NCBI GenBank assembly: GCA_037013495.1
Contig: CM072802.1
Location: 49,651,275-49,715,274 of the forward strand
DNA: 64,000 nucleotides
DNA from: Hippophae tibetana
Lineage: Eukaryota; Streptophyta; Magnoliopsida; Rosales; Elaeagnaceae
Direction: 5' to 3'
Position numbers and translations under genes: made by a program. This document shows, one piece after another, positions 47,401 through 58,640 of this stretch (the first letter of the stretch is position 1; every line of letters starts with the position of its first letter). The notes beneath the pieces were generated by a model. The model was not told the DNA's origin, ran no database searches, and was given only the letters and a program-made list of their open reading frames with translations.

Positions 47401-49099
47401 TTGTGAGGTCAACAAAGGATGAAGGTAATAACTCTATATTGAATTTAGTTAAATCCAATACTTTAAGTTTCGTCATTTCTTTGAAGAAGTTGCTTGGAAT
47501 TGAGTGTTGGCCAAAACTATATTGTTCGAAATGAAAAAACTCTAACTTTGGACATTCAAAACTTTGATTAGGAAACCCACAGAAAATATCAAGCGACCAA
47601 AAATCCATCATAGTACACTTTTTAAGAAAATCATTATCTGGCCATTCTTTTAATTGAAAAGTGGACAATATATTCTCACCTCTACGCTGCTTAATTGAAA
47701 TGCCAACTTCTCTTACAAGATCATGCAACTTGAATTCTTCATTACTATCGCCATCAAGGAGTAAACATGAATCTTTAAGTTTATCCACCAGTGTATGTAA
47801 TCTATGTCGTACGTCTTCCACCCTATGGTATTTATCACTAAATAAACCCATACCAAGACTATATTTCAATAGGTCAGAAAGAAAATACCTATCAAGTACA
47901 CAGCAGAACAAGAATAAATTCTTGGTTTCATCATCAACTAACTGACTATAACTCCATTCTATACCCGAGTATGCTTTTTCTTGCAAGTATTCTTCCTTCT
48001 CATCAAGATTCTTTAGACGTCTCCAAACATCTTTCCATGCATGTATACTATTTTTGTTTTTCAAAGCTGCTGCAACTGTAACAACAAGGACAGGCAACCC
48101 ACCACATCTGTTAGCAACTTCAATTGCTACCCTTTCTATTATGGAGACTTGAACAACATCACCTGCTATCTTCACAAATAGATTCCATGTTTCTTCTTCA
48201 TTCAAAGTGTCAAGACGAAATTCTTTTTGAGTACACATCATAGATGACGAAAATACTTGTCGAGTTCTAGATGTCATCAGTATTTTGCACACACCAGAAT
48301 GAAGCCCGACTTTCTCCAATTCAATCTCTTCCCGTACATCATCTAAAATCACCAAAACCTTCTTGTCTTTCATCCTATCAAACAAACGATCAGCCACTTT
48401 GTCTATATTTTGACCTTCTGGAAACTCTAAACCTAAACCTTCAGCAATGTCTTTTTGAATCTTTTCTATATTTGGATTTTCTTTCAAGTCCAGAACTAGA
48501 ACTACGTCATCAAATAGCTTAAGAATTTTAGCCTCCCTAGCAACCTCTTTTGAAAGTGTGGTTTTACCTACACCACCTATTCCGTACACCCCAATTAAGC
48601 TCATATTATCATTTTCCAATTCTTTCAAGATTTGCTTAGCAAGTAAAATTCTTGATGCAAGAGGCTCATAATCTCTCGTTGGAATGATCCATCTCTTTTG
48701 TGGGTGAGCATCGACCGAAACAATATTAGAGAAATCATTTATTTTGAGTAGCAATTCAACAACTTTCTCAGCCAATTTTGTTGCTTTCTTACTTCGCTGA
48801 TAACAAGTTTTCACAAGAGTGCACTTTACTTTGCCTTTGTGGTATTCTTCCAATAATATGTTTGCCTCTTTAATGACCTCTTCAACGCTTGCCATCCATC
48901 CTTTCACTGTATGAAGGATCCTTTTACCATTTCTCTCTTCTCTATGAGTAAGCATCTCTATGTCATCTTTGGCATTGCTTAAATCATTAACTTTTATCCT
49001 CAAATTTTCAAGGTTTCTTTCATAATAAAAAATATAATTCATTTGGTGTTTGACTGGCTCAATTGTATAATCTATAATTTTTTCACCAAAACACTCCAT
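41392..49099 (-). CDS. CC-NBS-LRR (CNL) disease resistance protein, five exons
   Basis: This is an intracellular immune receptor of the plant CNL class, which senses pathogen effectors and triggers defence. I resolved the exons on the minus strand as 49099-46262, 44572-44171, 44041-43472, 42629-41709 and 41487-41392. All junctions are GT/AG and phase 0, giving about 1,608 residues. The ATG at 49099 is preceded by an in-frame TAA. Residues 1-165 form a coiled-coil-type N-terminus without a clear EDVID. NB-ARC follows: P-loop GVYGIGGVGKTTL (170-182), kinase-2 KKVLVILDDV (246-255), RNBS-B KILMTSRT (272-279), GGLPVLV (333-339), RNBS-D FLFCCVLD (396-403), and LHD in place of MHD (458-460). LRRs start near residue 540 and fill the other exons. 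Two variants stand out: kinase-2 is followed by R rather than the usual CNL W, and MHD is LHD. The 1.7-kb first intron could hide a further exon. It resembles RPS2-like/At4g27190-like CNLs. No stop breaks the model, so it may be functional. Confidence 0.88.
41709..42629 (-). other. CNL exon 4: LRR block
   Basis: This is 921 bp (307 codons). The acceptor is TTTCAG|GGATCG and the donor is TGGACG|GTAAAC. It reads GSFPNLKKLGLSAS, LKGLVIGKMPCLTNL, LEFLHVFECDRLKNIV and LTMLTVFNCHGLEYLV. An acidic run (SDGDDDEDDGNN) follows, and a non-LRR tail. Confidence 0.88.
43081..43290 (+). repeat. 30-bp minisatellite in CNL intron 3
   Basis: About seven copies of CATTTATTTCTCTACTTCC plus TWCAACYACTT start at 43081, 43111, 43140, 43170, 43200, 43230 and 43260. 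On the transcribed (minus) strand the unit is purine-rich. It lies in the intron 43471-42630 and does not disturb exon reading. Confidence 0.92.
43472..44041 (-). other. CNL exon 3: LRR block
   Basis: This is 570 bp (190 codons). The acceptor is TTCACAG|GTACAA and the donor is GAAAAG|GTTAGT. It reads VQFPNIRRLKIDRLDKVTNI, ALKEVNIESCLRVN and LEQLIVEHCGVLEDIL. It starts with the same V.xP.L pattern as exon 2, as if these exons arose by duplication. Confidence 0.85.
44171..44572 (-). other. CNL exon 2: LRR block
   Basis: This is 402 bp (134 codons). The acceptor is ATGTAG|GTTTTG and the donor is GGAATG|GTAAAT. It reads VLLPSLETLYLSSI, LETLKVSRCHSLKFLL, LKHLEIMECLNL and MRLVDLPNL, LRRs of the 'L..C..L..L' type usual in this CNL group. 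Confidence 0.85.
44727..45046. repeat. Diverged tandem copies in CNL intron 1
   Basis: Three related pieces start near 44727, 44836 and 44998. They share 'ataatactarttamttctcaa', 'ttttaattgaaaaatatatta' and 'aatttgttcaaa...catacactataa'. They are old, AT-rich and non-coding. Confidence 0.5.
45050..46250. other. Remainder of CNL intron 1, no exon seen
   Basis: The sequence is AT-rich with stops in all minus frames. I looked for a further LRR exon with the V.xP.L start and found none. Confidence 0.5.
46262..49099 (-). other. CNL exon 1: CC, NB-ARC and first LRRs
   Basis: This is 2,838 bp (946 codons), open throughout. It ends ...QLFNRE at the donor GAG|GTATAT. After NB-ARC it carries LRR cores such as LKVLDLTKFNIELLPSSF, NLEILSLIFSRIKQLPKEIG and LRWLDLSYCLELEVI. 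Further irregular repeats continue to about residue 900. Confidence 0.9.
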
Positions 49100-49435
49100 G
49101 CTGTATAAAGGGACATATAATTAGAAGAAAGGAAAAAAAGATACTTACTAATAACAAACTAAATTCTTTGTGATACAAAAATAATAATAACAACCCAAAA
49201 GTGCAAGTACAACAAAAAGCATACAAAATATTATAGTTATTTGGAAAGTCAACCCAAGTAATTATGGATCCCTAGGCAAAACTCATTATAGGAAAAATAA
49301 ATAATTTCAAGATTATTATTAAAGTTATTTTATAGGCACTATAAAAGAGTTTTTTTACACAATTTAAATAGCTAAAATAAATTAAAATTTAATTTAATTT
49401 GTGAAATTTATGGGGCAAAAAAATTTGAACTCCTT
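49100..49435 (-). promoter_or_regulatory. CNL upstream region
   Basis: About 340 bp of AT-rich DNA lies between the CNL start and a decayed gypsy pol. TTTATACAG just before the ATG could be read as an intron acceptor or as part of the leader. No sure TATA box could be picked out. Confidence 0.3.
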
Positions 49436-49439
49436 CACT

Positions 49440-51370
49440 TTAAAAAACAAGCATTTTAATGGAAAAAAGTGTGGTAGTATACTTTGATGACATCCTTGTG
49501 TTTAGAAAAATTAGGAACATTTGGAACACCTAAGGGATAACATACAATCCTTAAATGACAACAAATTCTACTCAACCTAAGAAAGTATGAGCTTTTACTA
49601 CATAACTATTGTTTCTTGGGTTCAAGATAGAGGTTGATGAAATTTCTACATATGAGAATAAGGTTGAAGCAATTAGGAAATGGCTAATTCCTAAGAATAT
49701 TTATGGGCTAGCTACCATCTATAGGAGGTTTATGAAAGGTTTTAGCTCAATTATGACATAAATAACTAATTGTCTAAAAAAGGGATAGTTTAATGGGGAC
49801 AAGAATTAGTAGGCACTTTTGCTACAATTAAAGAAAAATTGTGTATAGCTTCTATTTTGGCATTACCAGATCTTGACTAGGTATTAGAAGGAAAAACATA
49901 TGCCTTTATAGTGGGCATAGAGAAATCCTATCATATAATGGGAGACCCATTGAATTATTTAGTGGAAAACTAAGTGAAACTAGGAAAAAGTGATGTACCT
50001 ATAATCAAGAGTTTTTTTCCATCCTATAAGCATTGTAACATTGGGAGTATTATCTTATTCAAAGTGGAATTTATCCTTCACAGTGACCATCAAGCCTTAA
50101 AGTGGCTTAGTTTCTGAAAGAACATCTCAAGGATGCATGCTAAGTGGGTAATCTACCTAAAAATTCTATTTATGTATTCAAACATAAGGTAGATTAACAC
50201 AATTGAGTGATTAACACACTAAGCAAGCGACATAAGCTACTATTAAAATTGACTAATATGGTTACCAGCTTTGATAGCCCACTTGAATTATATCCCTCTT
50301 ATGAATACTTTACAATCATATGGAAAACGTGTTATAAATAAGAAGATGTTGGAGAATTTCATGGATAGAAATGCTCTCTCTTTAAATGAAATAGATTATG
50401 CATTCCAAAAACATCTTTGAGAGATAATCTATTTCATGATATCCATGGTGGAGGTTCTATGACTCATTCTGGAAGGGATAAAACCATATCCCTAATGGAA
50501 TAAAGATATTATTCTCCATACTTACGGAAAGAGGTTACCAATATGATAGAAAAATGCCATGTTTTTCAAAGCTCTAAAGAAGGGGTGCATAACACTAGAC
50601 TCTGTCTACCACTGCATATTTCCAGTACAATTTAGGAAGAGCTAAGTATGGATTCTATCCTAGGCTTACCAAAGACTTCATGCATTGTAAATTATATCCT
50701 AGTAGTGGTCGACATATTCTAAAAAATGTTATATCTATAACCTTACAAAAAATATATATGATGCTACACAATATTAAATTTATCTAGTGCCTATCATCCA
50801 TACTCAAATGTGCTAATAGAAGTGATAAATAGATTAGTAGGGAGTATGCTTTAATATCTAGTTTAGAAGGAGCCAAAACAATGTTATGTAATACTACCTT
50901 AGTTTGACTTTGCATTTAACAGTATATCCAACAAGACTAAAGGAAACTCACTATTTTTTATTATGTATACAAAGGTTCCTAATATCCTAGGAATAAACTT
51001 GGTAACTCGTGGGTACAAGATTATCAGATACTTTACCAACATATTAAGGAACATATTAAAGTCGTGAACTCTAAATACAAACAAAATGTTGACAAGCATC
51101 GAAGAGTTTAAGTATAGAAAGGGAATTAGTAATGGTTCATCTTAAGAAGCATAGGCTTCCACCTGGTTCCTACAGTAAGCTCCAACCTAATTTTTTTTTA
51201 TCATTTTTGCCTTGTCCAAAAAATCAATGCCAAAGCTTATGTTGTGTACCTTCTAGCATATTGGAACATCTCTAATACTTTAAACATCTCTAATCTTCAT
51301 GCTTATCACCCATTAAAAGATGCTATCATCGAACTAGGGAATTCAGAGAAGAATTCTATCAAAAAGGGAG
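49440..51370 (+). pseudogene. Ty3/gypsy chromovirus pol relic
   Basis: Broken plus-strand frames follow the normal pol order. RT reads VYFDDILVF at about 49478-49504, then EHLEHLRDNIQSL. Next come the RT-RNase H link (IYRRFMKGFSS) and the RNase H region (RPIELFSGKLSETR, SDHQALKWL). The integrase zinc finger reads [31 protein letters not shown] and FQSSKEG. The catalytic-core start is ELSMDSILGLPKTS, and the C-terminal KYKQNVDKHRRV, VMVHLKKHRLPPGSYSKLQP follows. These are typical of plant chromoviruses. Stops are frequent and no LTR was located. It lies head-to-head with the CNL gene. Confidence 0.8.
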
Positions 51371-52080
51371 GCTTTGATGTAGAGCATTAGTGTTGTTTTG
51401 TTGTTAACATAAATATAGTTGTTAAAGGCTTTTATTGTCATTTTCTTTATTTTTGAATATAAGTTATCATTTGCATTAGTGGCAAGTCTAGATGACTTGT
51501 CTTATGGTAATTGCGAGTGTAAAAGAGAGTTTTTGTTAACACCCACACCCACTATATGCGTGATGCAATTAGCCAAATAGCTCCCGTTCACCATGTGTGA
51601 GCATATATGCTAATTCTTGTGGTCCTAAGAAGTTAGTTAGAATTTTGGTCATTTTTGTTATAGAAGTTGAGACAATTCTCTAAGGATAATTATTTGTAAT
51701 CCTTCGAATTCAATCTAAGAATGGTTTTAATTCCCTCTAAAGCATTTTAACTCAGTGTTAATAGACTATTAAGTCACTTATTGTTATCTTCTCCTCTTAG
51801 ATTTGAACAGAAGATAATAAATAAGGTGATTTTCAAAGTTTTTTAAAAGTATTTTTTTTATTACTACTCCAAAAAGATTAAATAATTTCTTAATGAAAAA
51901 ATAAACTCAGGCTTATTTTGTAATAATAATTGATATAGTATATCAAGCAAGAAACAAAATGGTATTTGAAGGAAAAATCACAGATCGTCTGTAAGGTTAT
52001 AACATGGTAAGAGAACATGTAGCTAAATTTTTGAATTTAACAATAGTTATATAGGAATCTAAGAATGTTGTGAAACTAGA
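51371..52080. other. Spacer, possibly 3' part of the gypsy relic
   Basis: No ORF of note is present. It may contain the element's 3' end (a GTTGTTAAAGGC segment at 51419), but no LTR pair is visible. Confidence 0.35.
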
Positions 52081-52084
52081 TTGT

Positions 52085-52420
52085 TAGTGGCATCGTACTC
52101 CTTCAAATTGTTTATTGGTGAACACATATATTAAAATAAGAACAAATGGAAATTCAATGGAAATAATTGTTCATGACTCAATAGATCAACCAATTACTTT
52201 AGCAACTAAAGAACTTTAATCAAGTACTCTAATACAAGTTGAACTTCTAGCTATTCTATTGACATGCAATTGGTAATCAATGTGATTGGAAAGATGTGCT
52301 TTTTGCTAATGATTATCAAAATGAAATTTATTAATTTAAACCAAATGAAAAAGATACACTATTAGCAATTATATCTATTGGGACAAAAGAATGGGATAAC
52401 CTATGACTAGGAGTAGGACT
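52085..52420 (+). pseudogene. LINE-type RNase H relic
   Basis: Broken frames read TPSNCLLVNTYIKIRTNGN, then IIVHDSIDQPITLATKEL, a stop, then TLIQVELLAILL, and DWKDVLFAND. The pattern is that of the RNase H (RVT_3) domain at the end of plant LINE ORF2 and of related host-like genes (P..G..K.N.DG, G.V.RD..G, ....AE..A), with the catalytic D and E partly changed. It is a short isolated relic. Confidence 0.4.
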
Positions 52421-54470
52421 TAGCCTTGAAAGGGGGTTACCTTGAGTCCAACTAAACCCATAGGCTCAGCGCACACATCATCCTAAGAAATTCTATTCAA
52501 GGATAAGAGCCCAAAACAACCCGAAATTAGTTAGTGATGTACATACCAACATCAGTCAGTATAGTAGAGCTCGTACTTGTAGATCAAACCTAGAGACAAC
52601 TCAATATTCTAGCATGCCAAACAATTAAAAATGCTATTTTATATTATTTTTCATTTTTCTTTTTTGCAAGCGATCAAAGAAATATTATAATTTTGGTTTA
52701 ATAATTTTGTTTATGATATATAAGAAAAACTGTCGGGAGGATCTATTTTTTTTAAATAAAAGTGTTATTTAATCTTTTTACTTTAAGAGGTATTCATTTG
52801 TCTTTTAACTTATAAAAAATATATTCATTAATCTTTTTATTTATAAAAATGTACTAATTATTCATTTTATTTATTAGTCTTTTAACTTATAAAAAAGATA
52901 TCACTGATAGAAATATCTTTAATAATTTATATTTATTTTTAAATAATTCTAAAATTATTAAATGTCTTTTTTTGCATCATTTTATAAATAAATTGATTAA
53001 ATATCATCTTTTCAAAATTAGAAAACTAAACAACACATTTTATATATAAGTAAATATATCAATATGACTTTTACTCTATTATATAAATATTATATCAGTA
53101 ATCTTTATTAATTTATTTTTAATCATACACTTATTCCTCACAATTTGAGAAGTAATAAACCTCCGTCCTTTTTTCCCTCCATTTTTTTCCTACTTTTGAC
53201 TGCTATTTTTCAATTTTGCACCGTAAAGACCTTGCCATATAAGATAATTAATGATGGTATCATTGATTAATTTATTAAATTTTTAAGGATAATAAATCAA
53301 GATAACCTCATTTGTAAATTTTATTCTAACATGTACATCCCCGTTTATGTTTTTTATATAATTATTAAAAAAAAATATGTAAGTACGGTCATCTTAAAAT
53401 GAGAAAAGTAAAAAAAAAAAGATTAGGTTAATCTTTTATGGCTAATAAGCTAAGATAATCTGATTTATTAATTTTAATGTGAAATACTCTTTATTTATTT
53501 ATTTTCCTGTTTTTTTCTTTCCAGAACTAGGTCCCAACGGTATTATAACTCTTGTAAGGCATTTTTAGTCATCTTTTTATTATAAGTTAATTAGGTTTAG
53601 TCCTATAATTTTTAGATATAATTAATTTAGTCTAATTTTTAAAAAGTGATAATTTCTTTCAAGAGTAAAATTAGATTTTTCTTAAAAATAAAAATAAAAT
53701 ACCAAAAAATTATATCTATTTTTAAAAAATATCAATTTTCTCTCTCATCTCAATTTATACGTTTCTTTTCTCTTAATCTTTCTATTCTCTTATTCTCTCT
53801 TGATATTCTCTTTCTCTCTCATCTTTTTATATTTATGTACTTCTAACTCATTTAAATAAATATTATAAATTTTATTTTTATCTTCAAAGTTATTTAGATT
53901 TATAAATTATAATAGAAAAAAATAGTATTTTTAATAAAGAAAAACAAGATTTAGAGACTCTCAAACGAGAAAAATATTATTTTTATTTTGAAACAAAAAG
54001 AGGGAAAGTGTTTTCTTATGTTATTTTTATGAATGTCATAATTAAAATCCTTTAAAATTAACTGTATTTAAAAATTAAAAGACCAAACTTACATAAGTTA
54101 ATAGAAATTGGAAAGTTTCATTATTCAAGAATTATAGGACTATTTTGACTCTAATCCTTTCTTTCTCTTTATTAAATACTTACCTTTTCTTGGATCGAGA
54201 GAGTGGGGTTTGAACTTGTAAGTATATATGTATGGGTTGGTTGATAAGTAATTCGAATTAAAAAAAAATAAGAGTATTAATTAATACTAAGAAGAGGAAA
54301 AACGTTAATTAGACGATAAAAAACATAGTAAATATAGATAATACAGTTTTAGCAAAAAATAAAAATAAAAAAAGAAGATAATATTGGAATAATGGAATTA
54401 TAAACAAACAAAAAAATTTAAGGCATGAAGTACCACATAAAAAATAATTAAGGAAATTTAGATCTATGAT
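52421..54470. other. AT-rich spacer, nothing recognised
   Basis: There are no motifs. A 66-codon plus frame at 53646-53846 is low-complexity Ile/Phe/Lys/Ser and unlikely to be real. Confidence 0.45.
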
Positions 54471-54475
54471 GTGCA

Positions 54476-54900
54476 TTAATTAGGTACCTTAATTGATTTC
54501 TTTGTGTTGCCAGGAAAGCTATTGATCTTCAAAATTAATCTTCTCCTTCCATAATATATCCCAGCAAGCAACTCTCTAATGGTTCTTAAAAAAGCTGAAA
54601 TCAAAAGGACGTAAAAGGTTTTTCTTAATTTTTTTTTCTTTTTAATTAGAATACAAAAAAGTTGTAAAAGCTCATCAAAAGAAAAGGATGGTGAAATTAA
54701 TACAAGGTAGAAAACAAGTATGAGGAGACTCAAAGTGAGGGAAGAGTTGAAACAAGTAAAGCAATTAATTAGTTTTTGCCAAAACTCTGGATGGATCGAG
54801 GCTTAGATCACAGGTCACAAGGGAGAAACAGTAGTAGGCAAGGGAATGGAAATGAATGGAGTAGGAGAGTTTGAGCATATATATATATATATAAGAGTAG
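54476..54900 (-). other. Possible transcript start and first exon (weak)
   Basis: On the minus strand, a TATA run (54877-54892) is followed by a C/T-rich leader (CTCCTACTCCATTC...). Next comes an 85-codon frame (54733-54476) with a hydrophobic start (MSLLILVFYLVLISPSFSFD), then a possible donor AATTAAG|GTACC near 54487. It could be a small secreted-type ORF, an RNA gene or chance. No family is recognised. Confidence 0.25.
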
Positions 54901-55881
54901 ATCATGTGAAAGTTGAATATTAATTGATTATTAGATTATATAAACACCTCATATCTAAAATCTAAATATTTATTAAACTTTTACATTCAACTGATTTATT
55001 AATGAGATACATAAAAAAAATTATTTTTTATAATAAAACTGTTTAAATTTACAAAAGCGATTTTGGATAGAAGTTTTTTTTTTCTCAATTAACACTACAA
55101 TGATCAATTTGTTTCTTTAAAAGGTTACGTGATTTGCTTGTGTCAAAAAAAAAAAAATATATATATATATATAGAAGCCAAATCCTACATATATTCATCT
55201 AAAATTATATATTATTAAAAAAAATTAATTGATAAAATATATAATATGTATATGTTTTTATCTAAAAGGTAAAAAAAATTAAATATATGAATAAATTATG
55301 TTATGTAATCAAATAAAAAAAACTTATAAAGTCTCAAATAAACAAGTTGGAAGTCTCCTAATTTTGTCTAACACACATTCAAAGATGGTGCCCTTTGGTA
55401 AAGTATCACGTGGAAGTTACTTCAATCATGAAAGACCAAGACTTTGGACAATTTTAATAATACAATTTTATGATATTGACATTTATTATTATTATTTTTT
55501 ATTTTTTTAAGAAAATAATTTTATAAATATTAAACTATTCATTATTTAAATTATTAATAGTATTATATATAAAATAAATTTAAAAGAATATAAATATACT
55601 TAATATTATGACATATATTCTAAATCATGTTTAATTGAATAATGTAGTTAAATTTGTGGTTATAAATTAATGTTGCGTACAGAAACAAATCAAAGTGGGA
55701 ATCCTTATCAAGGAGGACCATCTCAGCAGTGTGCATCCATTTATACTAGAGTCCACCACCACCACCACCTCCTCCAAACTACTTCAAAATGTTATTAGTT
55801 AAAGTTTAAATATCCTTATAAATTCTCTGCTTAGTATTAGTTTCATATATGTCTTAATTTATTTAAATCGAATCTATATTT
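54901..55881. other. Spacer before the CACTA element
   Basis: AT-rich DNA with a short (TA) run at about 55158-55171. No gene is recognised. Confidence 0.45.
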
Positions 55882-55911
55882 TACTACTACAATATGTACT
55901 TATGGCCTCGG
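55882..55911 (+). repeat. Left terminal inverted repeat of the CACTA element
   Basis: It pairs with 60430-60459 inverted, with 24 of 30 positions equal by eye. The first base C of CACTA is T here. Confidence 0.85.
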
Positions 55912-55992
55912 TTATTAATCATGATCATAGATATATGACTACGGTTATAAGAACCGAGACCTAAGTGAGAGAGACTCATATCAATGAAATCA

Positions 55993-56132
55993 GTACTATC
56001 CATATCAATAACAACAACAACATTATTATTTAGTACTACCCATATCAATAACAACAACAACATTATTATTTAGTATTATCCATATCAATTACAATAATAA
56101 TATTATTAATTCGTAATACCCATATAAATTAC
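55993..56132 (+). repeat. 40-bp subterminal tandem repeat
   Basis: CATATCAATAACAACAACAA and its repeats start at 56001, 56041 and 56081, with a decayed fourth at 56121, period 40. They lie about 110 bp inside the left CACTA terminus, where such elements usually carry transposase-binding repeats. Confidence 0.85.
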
Positions 56133-56559
56133 GCACAACAAAGTGACAGAGAAAAAGTCCTTGATAGCGTTGGACAATACTTGTGAATATAAGCATCTAC
56201 TATATATGAGCATACCAACATCCAGATTATATGAATATAATCATGCATATACAACATCCAGAACACACAAGAGTCTTCTCTACTTGTTCTAAAAATGAAA
56301 CAGGAATTCCAAATTTTCGTTTAAAAAATCAATCATGAACATCCCACATCATTCACATTAGCGTTTTATTTGACTATATGGTGAGTTATAATTGTAAGAA
56401 TCAATTTGTGCATTCTACCCACTCATTCTACATCTCATCAACTTCATTATTAGTGTAAGTTTCTTCATGATTAAGTTGTAATGTACACACATTAATTTTA
56501 ACATATTGTTAGCTAATTCACCACCTATTTTGATTAATTAAAAATTGAAATCATGAATA

Positions 56560-58640
56560 AAATAAGAAATGAAAATGCACAAAATTACTTAAATTATTAC
56601 CAAGTCAATAATAGAAACAAGTGGATTGGCAATAATTATATAATACCCACATGTTACCAAATCATCTTGCTTAGGACATTGTACATTAGAATGAAAATTG
56701 AGTTGTAAGCTTAATATATATTATCTAATTAAAAAGATATTACTTTACTAAACCATGCATTTATAACTTACTCTCATTATATACTATATTGGTAAACCTT
56801 GAGACCTTCGATTTTGATGACCATTCAACATAATATGAACTCTATATAAAGAAGGAAAAATAAATAAGAGTTAATTGTGAAGATACATTGAACTTACTGT
56901 TTACAAGAACATCAAATTTTTTTTAAAATATAGCTTACTCATTCATGATGTTTTCAATATCAGAGAACACTTTACCCCGCATTGAATCCAAATAATAAAT
57001 GGTATTTATGAATGACTCGTACACAATTAAAACCCAATGGTACCTACATAAATTTATAGTAAGATATATATTGGTAAATTCATTTGATTACATAACATAA
57101 TTTTTCGTAAATGTTATACAACTAATATCCACATACCCTCCGTTATATGGAATAATCCACTTATCTCCCTCTTGAGTATTTTGCATCCTTTCAAAAATGT
57201 GTCTCGCAATTTGAGTACGTGTTCTCTTTTTCTTAATGACATACAACCAACTTGGATCAATAAATTCAATCACATCATTCAAATGTTTCTTTTTCAACTC
57301 ATCGTAGCATCGCCTAGGAAATAAGTTTTAAAAGGTTAATGACAAAATAACAATCAAAATAAAATATCAAGTGAGTAACTTTTAACTTATCATAAAATTA
57401 AAAATAAATTAAAATCAAATTAACTAACTGTATCCATAATTTGACAACTGAATAGCCAATCTCCACCTTTGTGTAAAAAAATTCTACACACTCAACTGAT
57501 AGAAAAATAGGCAATTCATTGCCTAAGATTTGAACTTCCATTGAAACTTTAACAGCAAGATCATTAACCAAAGATGCAGATAAGCATGCAACTATAAGAA
57601 ATCTAACATGCTTAATAAAACCACTAGTTTAGTCATATGTATATGAAATTGGTTTTTTTGTTGGTACCAAAGTAGACGTCTTAAAAGATATTTTGTTCAT
57701 CAGTTTATCCTTTAAACTTCTTTTTTGTTGCCAATGGTAATACGTAACTTTGATTTCTTCTTGCTCAAATCCTATTTATTCACAATATGAAGAAATCTAA
57801 TAAAATTATATTTGTATTTTTAAATTAATTAACAATGAAAACAATATATAAAAGGTAAGGAAAATATCCTTACTACATCCTTTCCTAATATGACAAGATG
57901 TGGAGGCCAAGCAACAAATGAATTGACTGCTTCCGTAACTGTATTATGTTCCCTTGTTGGTATAGGTAAGAGACAATTCTTTTCAATATCATCCACAACG
58001 GAAACCTTCCAACTACCATTCAAAGGTTGTCCATGAAAAACACCACTAGAGGCATCACCTACCCTCCCACGTGCCACAATACGAGATGGTGTCTCATATG
58101 CAAGCAAACAATTTCTTCTATATATAGTATTAGAACAAACATATATAATATAACTTAAACACCACAAAAAAAATTATGATTGTGAAGGAATATTGAAGAT
58201 TACTTACAACTAATCCCATATGAAAGGTAGGCACATCAGAAGGAGTGGTAATTTGTTGGATGTGTGGTGTAGATGTAGGTGTAATAGTTTTTGTACAAGG
58301 AGTCACATTGGAACTATCAATTGGATTATTATGTTCTGGATAATGACTTGAATTTCCTACACTCCTATCTCCCTATAACTCAACTCATAGTGCATCTATC
58401 TCTGCCTTCATGATATCAAAGCTTGCAAGATTTTCTTTCATTGCCATAATCTCATTTAAGATATTTACCATATCATTGGATAGATAATTAGTGCAATACG
58501 AGCTGAAGCTTGTTAATACAAAAGCTTTCTTTTTCACCCCTTAACAACAATATTTCTTTTATGGTTTCTGATTGAAAGACTATGCAATAGTGTTGCTAAT
58601 AGCTTATTGATTAGCTTTCTTTTCATCATTTATTTTTAAA
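56560..58640 (-). CDS. CACTA-borne DUF8039 / Ulp1-like cysteine protease gene
   Basis: This is a transposon-carried protein of a kind known from plant CACTA/Mutator-type elements. Its C-terminal domain resembles SUMO-specific (C48) proteases. In order on the minus strand: a linker (58560-58208) reading NILNEIMAMKENLASFDIMK and FHMGLV, then donor GTAAGT (58207-58202). A DUF8039-like exon (about 58120-57869) reads IVARGRVGDASSGVFHG, WKVSVVDDI, LPIPTREHNTVTEAVNSFVA. The next segment (57600-57425) reads LVNDLAVKVSMEV and EIGYSVVKLWIQ. An exon ending at 57137 (FIDPSWLYVI, GDKWIIPYNGG) joins cleanly to 57043 (donor AGG|GTATGT, acceptor GTAG|GTACC). This gives YNGG-YHWVLIVYESF and YYLDSMRGKVF. Further on, VQCPKQDDLVTCGYY (about 56642-56685) carries the catalytic Cys. 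Exon ends elsewhere are uncertain. The 5' part may lie near 59650-59910. Confidence 0.68.
57044..57136 (-). other. Intron in the Ulp1-like gene
   Basis: This is a 93-bp intron, GGAGG|GTATGT...TTATGTAG|GTACC. Removing it restores the family's PYN.G.HWVL reading through a split Gly codon (GG + G). Confidence 0.75.

Noticed and set aside
46269..48522. Plus-strand frames opposite the CNL gene (for example 47661-47945)
   Set aside because: These are shadow frames of the long, clearly homologous minus-strand exon.
53646..53846. 66-codon plus frame rich in Ile, Phe, Leu and Ser
   Set aside because: The composition follows the T/C-rich low-complexity DNA. There is no motif or context.
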